From Crocinitomicaceae bacterium (GTDB lineage Bacteria; Bacteroidota; Bacteroidia; Flavobacteriales_D; Crocinitomicaceae), in assembly GCA_024643555.1 (NCBI GenBank), contig JAHEMQ010000001.1, positions 39,383 to 103,382 of the forward strand: a stretch of 64,000 nt of DNA, in the 5' to 3' direction. The position numbers were made by a program, and so were the translations under genes. Of the stretch, positions 52,124 to 60,938 are shown in pieces. Numbering within the stretch: the stretch's first letter is position 1; each line of letters opens with the position of its first letter. The notes under the pieces were generated by a model that did not search any database, had not been told where the DNA came from, and saw nothing but the letters and a program-made list of their open reading frames with translations.

Positions 52124-53470
52124 ATGTTTGAAAATTTAACGGACAAGTTTGAACGCGCGTTTAAAGTTCTAAAAGGACAAGGACAAATTACAGAAATTAA
52201 TGTAGCGGAAACGCTGAAAGAAGTGCGTCGTGCCTTATTAGATGCCGATGTGAACTTTAATACAGCGAAACAATTCACGAATACAGTCAAAGAAAAAGCG
52301 TTAGGTAGAGATGTTCTAACAGCAGTTTCTCCTGGTCAATTAATGATCAAAATTTGCCACGAGGAACTCGTTGCATTAATGGGTGGAAACGAAAGTGAAA
52401 TCAACTTAAAAGGGAATCCTTCCATTGTATTAATGTCTGGATTGCAAGGTTCTGGTAAAACTACATTTACGGGAAAATTGGGTTCCTACCTAAAGAATAA
52501 AAAAGGCAAAAAGGTATTATTAGTCGCTTGTGACGTCTATCGTCCGGCGGCAATTGATCAGTTGCATGTACTTGGTGAACAATTAGACATCGAGGTCTAT
52601 TCAAATCGTGAGGATAAAAATCCAGTATCGATCTCTACAGCGGCCATCCAATATGCAAAAAGTAATTCGTTTAACGTGGTCATCATCGATACGGCAGGAC
52701 GCCTAGCGGTGGATGAGCAAATGATGAATGAAATTGCCCAAGTCAAGGAAGCAGTTCAACCGAGTGAAACATTGTTTGTGGTGGATTCCATGACTGGTCA
52801 AGATGCGGTGAATACAGCGAAAGCATTTAATGACCGCATCAATTTCGATGGCGTTGTGTTAACGAAATTGGACGGTGATACGCGAGGTGGGGCAGCGCTT
52901 TCAATTAAAGCGATTGTCAACAAACCGATCAAATTCGTCGGAACTGGTGAGAAAATGGATGCATTGGATGTGTTCTATCCTTCCCGTATGGCGGATCGTA
53001 TCCTCGGAATGGGGGATGTGGTTTCCTTGGTAGAACGTGCGCAAGAGCAATTCGACGAAGAGGAAGCAAGAAAGTTGCAAAAGAAAATCATGAAGGATCA
53101 ATTTGATTTCAATGATTTCTTGGCGCAATTACAACAAATTAAGAAAATGGGGAACGTCAAAGACTTGATGGGGATGATTCCAGGAATGGGAAAAGCCATG
53201 AAGGATGTTGATGTTCCGGACGATGCGTTTAAAGGTGTCGAAGCAATCATTCTCTCCATGACACCGAAAGAACGTTCCAATCCTGCATTGTTGAATAACA
53301 TGCGCAAAGCACGTATTGCAAAAGGTAGTGGAACGAGTCTTCAAGATGTCAATAAATTGATGAAGCAATTTGAGGACATGCGAAAAATGATGAAAATGAT
53401 GAGTAATCCACGCAATATGATGGGGATGATGAATAAACTGAAAGGAATGGGCGGTATGCCCGGAATGTAA
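52124..53470 (+). CDS. ffh: Signal recognition particle protein Ffh
   Basis: The 448-residue protein has the N domain, the GTPase G domain (GLQGSGKTTFTGKL, DTAGRL, TKLDGDTRGGAALS, GTGEKMDAL) and the Met-rich M domain (RIAKGSGTSLQDVNKLMKQF, then a Met/Gly-rich C-terminus) that binds 4.5S RNA and signal sequences. It targets membrane proteins to the translocon. A site-2 protease gene follows after 3 bases, and a CPD-like gene 3 bases later. Confidence 0.97.
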   Translation: MFENLTDKFERAFKVLKGQGQITEINVAETLKEVRRALLDADVNFNTAKQFTNTVKEKALGRDVLTAVSPGQLMIKICHEELVALMGGNESEINLKGNPSIVLMSGLQGSGKTTFTGKLGSYLKNKKGKKVLLVACDVYRPAAIDQLHVLGEQLDIEVYSNREDKNPVSISTAAIQYAKSNSFNVVIIDTAGRLAVDEQMMNEIAQVKEAVQPSETLFVVDSMTGQDAVNTAKAFNDRINFDGVVLTKLDGDTRGGAALSIKAIVNKPIKFVGTGEKMDALDVFYPSRMADRILGMGDVVSLVERAQEQFDEEEARKLQKKIMKDQFDFNDFLAQLQQIKKMGNVKDLMGMIPGMGKAMKDVDVPDDAFKGVEAIILSMTPKERSNPALLNNMRKARIAKGSGTSLQDVNKLMKQFEDMRKMMKMMSNPRNMMGMMNKLKGMGGMPGM

Positions 53471-53473
53471 TAG

Positions 53474-54418
53474 ATGGAAGAATTCGATTTATATCCACCA
53501 AAGCCACTGATTGAAAAAGTGAAAGTCGAAAGTAATTGGGGCTTGACTTTTTTTTCAATGGTCTTATTTGTTGGAACCTTTCTATTCATCTTTAAAGATC
53601 AATTGCGTTTTGTTCTTTTTCTGATCATGGTTCTTTTTATTCATGAAATGGGACATTATCTTTTCATGAAGCTCTTTAACTATCAGAATGTTCGAATGCT
53701 GTTCATTCCTTTAATGGGTGCCTTTGTGCAAGGCAATAAGGAAAAGTACTCTCAAAAAGAGAGTTTCTTTGTGATCTCCGCTGGTCCTTTTCCTGGGATT
53801 TGGATTGGATCAGCGATTTTGGTTTTTGCATCTATTTATAAACAAGAATGGATGTTGGAGCTCAGTTTTTTGTTTCTATTTCTCAATGTCATCAACCTCA
53901 TTCCGATTGATCCATTGGATGGTGGTCAATTATTCAAACTATACGTAACTAAAAAAAGGGATTTGTTCTTGATGGTTTTCGCTTTAGTTTCCTCAATGCT
54001 TATGATCTTAGTGGGGTGGAAAATTGATAGCTATGTAATTTTAGCCTTTGGATTTCTAATGGGTTTTAAAGTACGAAGTTTTCAACGCAGTTATCACTTG
54101 CGTAAGGTGATGGATGAAAAAAACATCCGTTTCGAATCAACATACGATGAATTGACGAATGAGGAATATGCAAAAATCAAAGAAGTCCTAATAGATGAAA
54201 CACCGGCACTTCAAAAATACCTCAGCTTATCGGAAGAGAACAATGACGAATTACTGGCCTCTCATGTGAATGCGGCCTTGTTGGCTCCGGTGAAACAAGA
54301 TGCGAGTCGAACTCTAAAAGTTTTGATCATTTTCTTTTGGTTACTTTCTCTGTCTTTGCCCGTCTATTTATTATTGAGTGATGTACTCGATTTTAGTTGG
54401 TATTTTGAAAAATTGTAA
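53474..54418 (+). CDS. Site-2 protease (M50) family membrane metalloprotease
   Basis: The 314-residue protein has several membrane spans, the zinc-binding H57-E-M-G-H61 motif in FIHEMGHYLF and the partner motif IPIDPLDGGQLF that supplies the third ligand (Asp). A predicted periplasmic/cytosolic tail with a final membrane segment follows (about residues 200-314). S2P enzymes cut membrane-spanning proteins, including anti-sigma factors, in regulated intramembrane proteolysis; the substrate is not predictable. It lies 3 bases after ffh and 3 before the next gene. Confidence 0.88.
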   Translation: MEEFDLYPPKPLIEKVKVESNWGLTFFSMVLFVGTFLFIFKDQLRFVLFLIMVLFIHEMGHYLFMKLFNYQNVRMLFIPLMGAFVQGNKEKYSQKESFFVISAGPFPGIWIGSAILVFASIYKQEWMLELSFLFLFLNVINLIPIDPLDGGQLFKLYVTKKRDLFLMVFALVSSMLMILVGWKIDSYVILAFGFLMGFKVRSFQRSYHLRKVMDEKNIRFESTYDELTNEEYAKIKEVLIDETPALQKYLSLSEENNDELLASHVNAALLAPVKQDASRTLKVLIIFFWLLSLSLPVYLLLSDVLDFSWYFEKL

Positions 54419-54421
54419 TCC

Positions 54422-55129
54422 GTGAAATTCACTCATTTCCTTTCGATTCTCTGCTTATTGGTATTGCCATTCTCTGCAATCGGACAATGTGAACAGGTGT
54501 TTGTTTCTGGAAGAGTAGTGGATACGATGAATCGGGATGTTTTTTACAATTTGATGGTGATTAATAAAACAACTGGACGCGGTGTTTTCGGTCAGCCCAA
54601 TGGGTACTTTTCGGTTTACGTTCGTCCAGGTGATAAAATCGCTTTGTCCACCAAAGGTTACCCTGTTTATGAATTCATTGCTACGGCTGACAAAGATTGT
54701 CAAAATCACATTTATGCCATTATTGAACGCATTCCACAGGAAGTGGAGCAGGTGGTGGTGCGTCCATTGAAATCATTAGAACAAATTAAAGAGGAACGAC
54801 AAGCCTTGTCACAACGGGAAACGCGCTTGGTTACTGGCGTTAATGTGTTACAGAGTCCAATTACGGCCTTGTATCAAGCATTCTCTAAGAAGGAACAAAA
54901 TAAGCAATGGATTGCGGAACAGCAGTACAAGGACGATCAACGACGCGTGGTGAAGGAATTACTTCGTTTGTATGTGGCCTTCGATATTATTGACTTACCA
55001 GAAGCCACCTTTGATGATTTTATTACCTTCTTGAACATCGATGAAAATTTCATAAAAACGGCATCCGAAATGGAATTGGTATTATTTATCAAGGATAAAT
55101 ACGATCACTTTAAAAGCCTTAATCGCTAA
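54422..55129 (+). CDS. Exported protein with carboxypeptidase-regulatory-like domain
   Basis: A signal peptide (to about residue 21, SAIGQ) leads into a CarboxypepD-regulatory-like beta domain (VSGRVVDTMNRDVFYNLMV, GQPNGYFSVYVRPGDKIAL). The C-terminal 130 residues are helical and highly charged (EQIKEERQALSQRE, KKEQNKQWIAEQQYK), possibly coiled coil. I recognise no family for the second half. The start is GTG at 54422, 3 bases after the S2P stop, so it is probably cotranscribed. The convergent GT2 stop begins 2 bases past the end. Confidence 0.72.
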   Translation: MKFTHFLSILCLLVLPFSAIGQCEQVFVSGRVVDTMNRDVFYNLMVINKTTGRGVFGQPNGYFSVYVRPGDKIALSTKGYPVYEFIATADKDCQNHIYAIIERIPQEVEQVVVRPLKSLEQIKEERQALSQRETRLVTGVNVLQSPITALYQAFSKKEQNKQWIAEQQYKDDQRRVVKELLRLYVAFDIIDLPEATFDDFITFLNIDENFIKTASEMELVLFIKDKYDHFKSLNR

Positions 55130-55130
55130 T

Positions 55131-56294
55131 TTATTGTAGTCTTTTTGTAGGTTCCCAAATACTCGATTTGATTCCTCCTAAAAATTTAAAAAATCCAAGA
55201 AACAAGGCAATGTTCATGGAAGTGAAGTGCAATAAATATCGGAGCCATTTAAAGTGAATCCCGATTTTTTTTCCAAGGTAATCTGGAATGTAAAACACGA
55301 ATGGAAGGATGAACAATCCGTTCAAGATTCGATAAGCGATGTGTTCAAGACTTAAATAACTTGTTGCAATAAGGATAAACAACATGAAAAAAGGAATCAT
55401 CCAACGAAGGAATTTATGCGAGAAAAAAGCGTAAGAAATTCCGTCAAAACGAAATAACATGGGCCAAAATCGACTGAGGTTTTGAAAGTTTCCTGCTGAA
55501 ATTCGAATTTTTCGTTTGAATTCGATCCAAGATTCATTGGAAACATCTTCGAATACACGAGCGTTTTGCTCATTAATACAGCGGTATCCTTTTTGTAGAA
55601 TCAGCATGTTCAAGTAGAAATCGTCTACTAAAAAATGTGTAGGAATGGGTTCAAAACAGGATTTTCGAAATGCGAAACAGCCACCGAAAGGACCCATCAT
55701 CGCTCCCCAGATTTTTCCTTCCGCATGTTTTGTTTGCACTTCATTGGATATGTAGCCGTTTTCAGCCATGGAAATTCCTGTTTCCTTTACGCCAAAATGC
55801 TCCATTCGACTGTCCACTAAACCAATGTTTGGATTTTTAAAATGCTTTACCAGCTGCGAAATGGTATTCGCTTCGAACAAGACATTGGCGTCGGTCATGA
55901 TAATGACTTCGTTTTCAGCTAGTTCAGTTAATTGATTGACCACATTGATCTTCCCTTGTCTTTCCTGAAATTCAACCAATGTAAGGTGAGGAAATTTTGA
56001 TTGATAGGTAGAAATGATTTCAACCGTTCGGTCTTTACAATGATCGGCTCCAATGATCAACTGAATGTGCTCCAAAGAAAAATTAGATGCAAGCACACTT
56101 TCTAATTTCTGCTGGATGACTTTTTCCTCATTGTGTGCTGGGATGATGATGCTCACGGAGGGAAGTTCATCCTCATAGATCATATCATTTGACGATTTGA
56201 AGCGTGCAAAATATTGAGTGATAAGAGGATAGACAACATAACTATGTATGATGAATCCAATTCCCAGCCAAATAACGATTTCTACGATGAGCAT
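55131..56294 (-). CDS. Family 2 glycosyltransferase with C-terminal membrane segments
   Basis: The 387-residue protein starts with a membrane segment (residues 1-25), then a GT-A domain: SIIIPAHNEE (about 48-57), DHCKDRT, MTDANVLF (the DxD-like motif), and GGCFAF and DDFYLNMLI near the acceptor site. Two or three hydrophobic segments follow at about 290-385. It is similar to membrane GT2 enzymes that polymerise or extend polysaccharide, but the product is unknown. It follows the GT4 gene by 56 bases in the lptF-GT4-GT2 run. Confidence 0.88.
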   Translation of the reverse strand: MLIVEIVIWLGIGFIIHSYVVYPLITQYFARFKSSNDMIYEDELPSVSIIIPAHNEEKVIQQKLESVLASNFSLEHIQLIIGADHCKDRTVEIISTYQSKFPHLTLVEFQERQGKINVVNQLTELAENEVIIMTDANVLFEANTISQLVKHFKNPNIGLVDSRMEHFGVKETGISMAENGYISNEVQTKHAEGKIWGAMMGPFGGCFAFRKSCFEPIPTHFLVDDFYLNMLILQKGYRCINEQNARVFEDVSNESWIEFKRKIRISAGNFQNLSRFWPMLFRFDGISYAFFSHKFLRWMIPFFMLFILIATSYLSLEHIAYRILNGLFILPFVFYIPDYLGKKIGIHFKWLRYLLHFTSMNIALFLGFFKFLGGIKSSIWEPTKRLQ

Positions 56295-56350
56295 GCGGTC
56301 TTGCGTTTCACGACAATATTAAACATTATTTGGGGAATCTGAATGAGCTT

Positions 56351-57532
56351 TTAGTTCGATTCCATTTCTTGCATTAAAATCTCTTGTACAAACTCCGGGG
56401 AAAAACAACGCTCCACAAATTGCTTTCCAATTTTTCCACGTGTCTGACGAAGTTCTGGGTCACGCAATAGTTGCAAGAGATCATCTCTAAAAGATTCAGT
56501 CGAAAAATGCACGGGAATAAAGGTTTCAATGGTTAGTCCTTCTGCCGCTTTCTGAGTTAAAACACAAGGTGCTCCAACACTCATTGCTTCGAGAACCTTC
56601 ATTTTAATTCCCGAACCAGAGTGCAAGGATCCCACAAAGATTCCATGTTCTGCAATGAAGGACTGTGCGTCTTCGACAAAACCATGGAAATGAATATTTG
56701 GATGGATGCATTCACTTTGAAGAATTTCACTCTTCCTTCCGGCGATATGAAAGCTTAAGTTCGGGAATTCTTTGAGTAAGCTTGGGAAAATATGAGTGAC
56801 GAACCATCGAACAGCTTCTACATTGGGTTCCCAATCAAAGGCACCTAAAAAACAAATGCTGTTCTCAATTGCGGATGAAACGAGTTTGTTTTTTGGGATG
56901 GAGGATGGAACATAGCTGATTCTTGCAGTCGTTTGTGTGGCCATTTCCAATTGATCATCCTTTGAAATAGGTAAAATAACGTCAACTTCATTCCAACAAG
57001 CTCGTTCTTCTTTTTTTAAGGTAATTGCCAGTTGATTCAAGTACCATGATTTCAATGGATTCTTTGTGTTTTTCGCTAAATCCTCCCAAATACGGTACTC
57101 CAAATTGTGGGAGCGATATAGTATTTTTCCTTTGAAAAACGATCGGATATATGGTGTGTAAATCGCTGCGTATAAACTTTCAAAAACAAGGATGTCGTAG
57201 TGATTTTCGTTCAACTTTTGATGAAGCACTTTTTTAACATTTTCTTGAAAGAATCGTTTGGTATGGTAGGATTGTTGGGTTAACAAGCTAAAGAATGCCG
57301 GTATAACTTTAATGCGTGTATCTATTGGAATTCCTTCAAATGCTATGTTCGATGAAATCACTTGTTCAAAGGCATGAACATCGAAGCCATGTTTGTGGGT
57401 GCTCAAAGTGAGGTAGTCAATATGCTGAATACTCGGAATGGCGCAAACATCCGACAAGAAACGACTCATGGCCAAACAACCACCGTCAACAATCGGGTAG
57501 GGAGGTTTATGACTGAGAATGAGTAGACGCAT
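56351..57532 (-). CDS. Family 4 glycosyltransferase
   Basis: The 393-residue protein begins MRLLILSHKPPYP and ends with a GT-B fold whose C-terminal half shows GAFDWEPNVEAVRWF, IHFHGFVED, GIFVGSLHSGSGIKMKVLEAMSVGAPCV, the last being the GT4 donor-binding E(x)7E-type region. It transfers a sugar from a nucleotide donor in surface polysaccharide or LPS synthesis; donor not predictable. The ATG at 57532 lies inside the 3' end of the lptF-like gene (26-base overlap), implying translational coupling. Confidence 0.88.
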   Translation of the reverse strand: MRLLILSHKPPYPIVDGGCLAMSRFLSDVCAIPSIQHIDYLTLSTHKHGFDVHAFEQVISSNIAFEGIPIDTRIKVIPAFFSLLTQQSYHTKRFFQENVKKVLHQKLNENHYDILVFESLYAAIYTPYIRSFFKGKILYRSHNLEYRIWEDLAKNTKNPLKSWYLNQLAITLKKEERACWNEVDVILPISKDDQLEMATQTTARISYVPSSIPKNKLVSSAIENSICFLGAFDWEPNVEAVRWFVTHIFPSLLKEFPNLSFHIAGRKSEILQSECIHPNIHFHGFVEDAQSFIAEHGIFVGSLHSGSGIKMKVLEAMSVGAPCVLTQKAAEGLTIETFIPVHFSTESFRDDLLQLLRDPELRQTRGKIGKQFVERCFSPEFVQEILMQEMESN

Positions 57533-58973
57533 TTTTCTTAAAAATTCGTTGAATGAATTTGTTCCACATTTCTTTTGAAAATACTTGTGAATCATTGGCT
57601 GCGGCGCGTGTGATCACCCAAGCAATTGGAGTGAAGAAGAATCCTGCTAACCACATTCCAAGAAAGGGGGAAAGGGTATTTGTTTCTGCCAAATTCTCAC
57701 CAATACTGTTGAGCATAAAATACACCATGAATGTCAAAGCGGCCACGACTACTGGAGCTCCGAATCCACCTTTTCGAATGATTGCACCCAATGGACCACC
57801 CACAAAGAATAGAACCACAACGGCGTAAGTCAATGCTAGTTTTTTGTGAAACTCAATCCAATATAGATCCGATTCTTTCTCCATGACTTGCATGAATTGT
57901 TGCTGGTTATCGACTGTTTCGTTCGAGCGACGCAATCTTGAAATCACCGTGTTTTTTGCTTGTAGTCGGTCAACAGCATTCAATTCTTTGAGATCAATGT
58001 CGTCTACTTTTGGTTGACTAAAGGCATCGGTCAATGGTTGCTGGTAACGGATTTTATCATTGAAGGATACAAATTCTTTTGAACTATTTTCTGCAAACGT
58101 TTTGTAAATGTTGTTCTTTTTCTTTTCGAGGGAGTCCATGACAGTATTTATCTGAAACACGTTCATCATCTCATATTTGTCCGTAAACAAATCCTCATCC
58201 GTGCGATTCAAATTGAATCCCGCAATGCTCAATTTATACGTGCCATGTTCGAAGTATGACACACGAGATGGACGTCCGGAGGGATTTTGAATACTGCCAT
58301 CAGGCAAGAAAAGTGGATTTTGAATGTTGAGTTCTTCCAAGATATGTCCATCCTTTAAATCGAAAAACATAAATTGTCCATTCGCGGACTTGTAAATGCG
58401 CGCTTCTTTCGCTTTCACTGTTTTCAATTCCGAGGGATGACTGTAATCATTAATCGTAATTCCTTTGTAAACAGAATCATTTAGTTCCGTTACTTTAATG
58501 GAGAAACCTTCAAAGTCTTTGGTGTAAACACCCGGCGTCAAAATCGATGAGATTTTTGTGTTTTGAATATCGTAAATCAGTGTGTGAAACTTCAAGTTAA
58601 ACACCGGAATCACGTAATTGGCGAAGTAAAAAGTCCCAATGGATATGATGATTACAATGACCATCAACGGACGCATAATGCGGTAAAGTGAAAATCCACT
58701 TGACTTAAGCGCAGTAAGTTCATTGTTCTCAGCAAAACTCCCAAAAGTCATCAAAGAGGACAAGAGGATGGCTAAAGGAAGTGCTAATTGAATCAGGTTG
58801 GCAGAAACGTAAAATAAGAGTTCAAAAATGACCCAGATACTGAGACCTTTCCCCATAAGGTCATCCATGTAAACCCAAAAAAATTGAAGAATGAGTATGA
58901 ACATTGAAATGACCAAGGTCACAATAAAGGGACCAGCAAAGGAACGAATGCTAAATAGGTACAGTCTTTTCAA
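57507..58973 (-). CDS. LptF/LptG family permease
   Basis: The protein of about 488 residues has three N-terminal and three C-terminal hydrophobic spans flanking a long periplasmic domain, as in LptF/LptG (formerly YjgP/YjgQ): SIRSFAGPFIVTLVISMF, NNELTALKSSGFSLYRIMRPLM, and PLGAIIRKGGFGAPVVVA. LptFG pull LPS out of the inner membrane together with LptB. The start is set at TTG 58973, matching the usual KxLxxYxxRxF-type N-terminus, because the TTG at 58991 is the end of a TACCTTTG promoter box. The 3' end overlaps the GT4 gene. Confidence 0.88.
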   Translation of the reverse strand: MKRLYLFSIRSFAGPFIVTLVISMFILILQFFWVYMDDLMGKGLSIWVIFELLFYVSANLIQLALPLAILLSSLMTFGSFAENNELTALKSSGFSLYRIMRPLMVIVIIISIGTFYFANYVIPVFNLKFHTLIYDIQNTKISSILTPGVYTKDFEGFSIKVTELNDSVYKGITINDYSHPSELKTVKAKEARIYKSANGQFMFFDLKDGHILEELNIQNPLFLPDGSIQNPSGRPSRVSYFEHGTYKLSIAGFNLNRTDEDLFTDKYEMMNVFQINTVMDSLEKKKNNIYKTFAENSSKEFVSFNDKIRYQQPLTDAFSQPKVDDIDLKELNAVDRLQAKNTVISRLRRSNETVDNQQQFMQVMEKESDLYWIEFHKKLALTYAVVVLFFVGGPLGAIIRKGGFGAPVVVAALTFMVYFMLNSIGENLAETNTLSPFLGMWLAGFFFTPIAWVITRAAANDSQVFSKEMWNKFIQRIFKKNASTHSQS

Positions 58974-58988
58974 TCCTGAAAATTTCGG

Positions 58989-58996
58989 CAAAGGTA
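58989..58996 (-). promoter_or_regulatory. -7 promoter box for the lptF-GT4-GT2 unit
   Basis: The minus strand reads TACCTTTG (TAnnTTTG), ending 15 bases before the TTG at 58973. Its last TTG is in frame and mimics a start. No clear -33. Confidence 0.45.
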
Positions 58997-59033
58997 GCTA
59001 ATAAACGCAGAAAAAGGAGAAGAATTGCGTGAA

Positions 59034-59417
59034 CTATGAACCAATGACGCGTTTTAAATCATTGACTTGTTGATTCCAAAGCATGATGGCGCCTTCCTTG
59101 TCTTCTGGATAAGCAAAATCAGTGATTTGAAGGGATACGGAGGAAGTCATAGGGTCAACAATGTAAGCAATTTCAAAATAAACATCCAATCCATCTTCCT
59201 CATCCGAAAGCCAGCGCCAACGAATTTTTGCATTGGGTTTGTTTTGTAACAATCGTGCTTCTTCTTCATTTCCATCCCATTCAAAAGAATAGATGTCGTC
59301 TTTTATATTGACGTCGTCCGCGAACCATTCTGACAATCCATCCGGTGTGTTGATTAATTTTTCCAAGACACGTGGTGAAGTTTTAAGAAGGAATTCTAAT
59401 TCGTATTTTTCTTTCAT
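59034..59417 (-). CDS. START/SRPBCC-like domain protein
   Basis: The 127-residue soluble protein matches the START-like fold of AHSA1-type proteins (EKYELEFLLKTSPRVLEKLI, LSEWFADDVNI, IRWRWLSDEEDG). Members bind lipids or small hydrophobic ligands or act as Hsp90 activators; this small Bacteroidota group has no known ligand. It diverges from the ICMT-like gene across 61 bases and lies 42 bases from the lptF promoter box on the same strand. Confidence 0.75.
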   Translation of the reverse strand: MKEKYELEFLLKTSPRVLEKLINTPDGLSEWFADDVNIKDDIYSFEWDGNEEEARLLQNKPNAKIRWRWLSDEEDGLDVYFEIAYIVDPMTSSVSLQITDFAYPEDKEGAIMLWNQQVNDLKRVIGS

Positions 59418-59437
59418 GGGACTTCGGTAAATAATTC

Positions 59438-59445
59438 TAATTTTG
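59438..59445 (+). promoter_or_regulatory. -7 promoter box for the ICMT-like gene
   Basis: TAATTTTG (exact TAnnTTTG) ends 33 bases before the ATG at 59479. Its final TTG (59443-59445) is in frame with the gene and mimics a start codon. Confidence 0.55.
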
Positions 59446-59478
59446 TTTTACATCTGCAATATACAAATAAAATCACGA

Positions 59479-60219
59479 ATGTCCGTTAATTCAAGCATCG
59501 AACAGATAGGAAATCAACTTTTTAAGTACCGCGGATTTGTCCCTGTGATTTTTGCGGTTGTGGCATTTTTTATTCAATTAAAGGATACACAAGAACGAAT
59601 GTCCTATGGTTCGTGTGAGGAAATAGCACTTTTTTTAGTTGTATTTGGACATGTGATTCGGGCTTTTACCGTTGGACACCGCAGCATGCACACATCCGGA
59701 CGAAACCGCAGTCATCAGGTAGCGGAAGTACTGAATACAAAAGGAATGTACGCCATTGTTCGTCACCCCTTGTATTTGGCGAATATCTTGATTTGGATTG
59801 GCTGGACCACCTTACTTTGCATTCCTTGGTTGATTGTGGTAGCGACGATTGTTTTTGTACTTTACTACTACTTCATTATGTATGCAGAGGAGCAATTCCT
59901 GCGAAGAAAGTTTGGACAGGAATACGAAAGTTGGCATCGACGGACACCTCGTTTGATTCCGAATCCATTTTTGTACACGGCGAGTTCCAATGATTTTTCG
60001 TGGAGAATCGTTTTTAAAAACGAATATCCTGGTTGGACAGCCAGTATGACGATTGCCTTGTGTATTTATTCTCTTCTTGCCAATATGAGCTATCCAATTT
60101 CAACGTATTACTTTCTCTACATGAAGGGGTGGATGATTTTTGGAGGGGGTATTGCTTTGTTTGGTTTGACATTTCGATTCATCAAGCATCGAACCAAACT
60201 CTTTCACGAGATGGACTAA
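59479..60219 (+). CDS. Isoprenylcysteine carboxyl methyltransferase-like membrane protein
   Basis: The 246-residue protein has about six membrane spans and the ICMT/PEMT core: RHPLYLANILIWIGW, followed by YAEEQFLRRKFGQEYESWHRR, which contributes to the SAM site in this family. Members methylate small hydrophobic or lipid substrates; the real substrate here is unknown. The ATG at 59479 is chosen over the TTG at 59443, which lies in the promoter box. Its stop is interlocked with the recR stop (CTAA, 4-base overlap). Confidence 0.82.
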   Translation: MSVNSSIEQIGNQLFKYRGFVPVIFAVVAFFIQLKDTQERMSYGSCEEIALFLVVFGHVIRAFTVGHRSMHTSGRNRSHQVAEVLNTKGMYAIVRHPLYLANILIWIGWTTLLCIPWLIVVATIVFVLYYYFIMYAEEQFLRRKFGQEYESWHRRTPRLIPNPFLYTASSNDFSWRIVFKNEYPGWTASMTIALCIYSLLANMSYPISTYYFLYMKGWMIFGGGIALFGLTFRFIKHRTKLFHEMD

Positions 60220-60827
60220 TGTCCGCTTTGGAAAACTTGGCGTTGCTGAAGGGAACGACCCAGGGTCAATTCATCTGCATACTGCAATTCTGAACCGACT
60301 GCGATTCCTCTGGAAATAGAGGTGACGAGGCAATCAAAATGCTGCAGTTTTTTGTACAAATAAAAATTGGTGGTATCACCTTCCATGGTTGGACTCAGCG
60401 CAAAAATAATCTCACGCACTTCTTCCTTTTCCATTTTTTGAAGTAACGATTCAATGTTTAAATCTGCAGGACCTATTCCGTCCATCGGGGAAATTATGCC
60501 ACCCAGAACATGATAAATCCCCTGATACGTTGAAGTTGATTCGATTGCCATGACATCGCGAATGTCCTCTACGACACAAATGGTTCCGTGATCGCGCTTG
60601 GGATTTGCGCAGATGGCACAGATTGGATCATCACTCATATTGCCGCAGCTTTTGCAATGCAATACTTTTTGCTTGAAGTCAATCAATGCACTAGTGAAGT
60701 CAGTGATTTCAACTTCACTTCGTTTGAATAAATCAAGTGCAAGTCGCAGCGCGGAACGACGTCCAACGCCGGGAAGGGTCGCCAATTGATCAACCGCTTT
60801 TTCAAAATATTTAGAAGGAATGTGCAC
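60216..60827 (-). CDS. recR: Recombination mediator protein RecR
   Basis: The 203-residue protein has an N-terminal helix-hairpin-helix (LATLPGVGRRSALRLAL), the zinc finger CKSCGNMSDDPICAICANPKR, and the Toprim-like domain (ICVVEDIRDVMAIE, GGIISPMDGIGPADL). RecR with RecF/RecO loads RecA at gaps. The start is taken as GTG 60827, which gives the family length; the TTG at 60845 is the last part of a TAAATTTG promoter box. The stop overlaps the ICMT-like stop by 4 bases. Confidence 0.95.
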   Translation of the reverse strand: MHIPSKYFEKAVDQLATLPGVGRRSALRLALDLFKRSEVEITDFTSALIDFKQKVLHCKSCGNMSDDPICAICANPKRDHGTICVVEDIRDVMAIESTSTYQGIYHVLGGIISPMDGIGPADLNIESLLQKMEKEEVREIIFALSPTMEGDTTNFYLYKKLQHFDCLVTSISRGIAVGSELQYADELTLGRSLQQRQVFQSGH

Positions 60828-60842
60828 GTAAAAAGTTCTGGT

Positions 60843-60850
60843 CAAATTTA
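60843..60850 (-). promoter_or_regulatory. -7 promoter box for recR
   Basis: The minus strand reads TAAATTTG (TAnnTTTG), ending 15 bases before the GTG start at 60827. Its final TTG is in frame with recR. No clear -33. Confidence 0.45.
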
Positions 60851-60924
60851 CTTATTCTTTTCAAATAAGGGGAGATACTTTGGAAATAGTCAGTGTAAGA
60901 TTTAAGCCTGTGCCAACAATTGAT

Positions 60925-60932
60925 TAACTTTG
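60925..60932 (+). promoter_or_regulatory. -7 promoter box for smpB, predicted leaderless
   Basis: TAACTTTG (exact TAnnTTTG) ends 6 bases before the smpB ATG at 60939, so the transcript should start at or within a few bases of the A of the start codon. A TTTA at 60901-60904 is a weak -33 candidate. Confidence 0.55.
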
Positions 60933-60938
60933 TAGACC

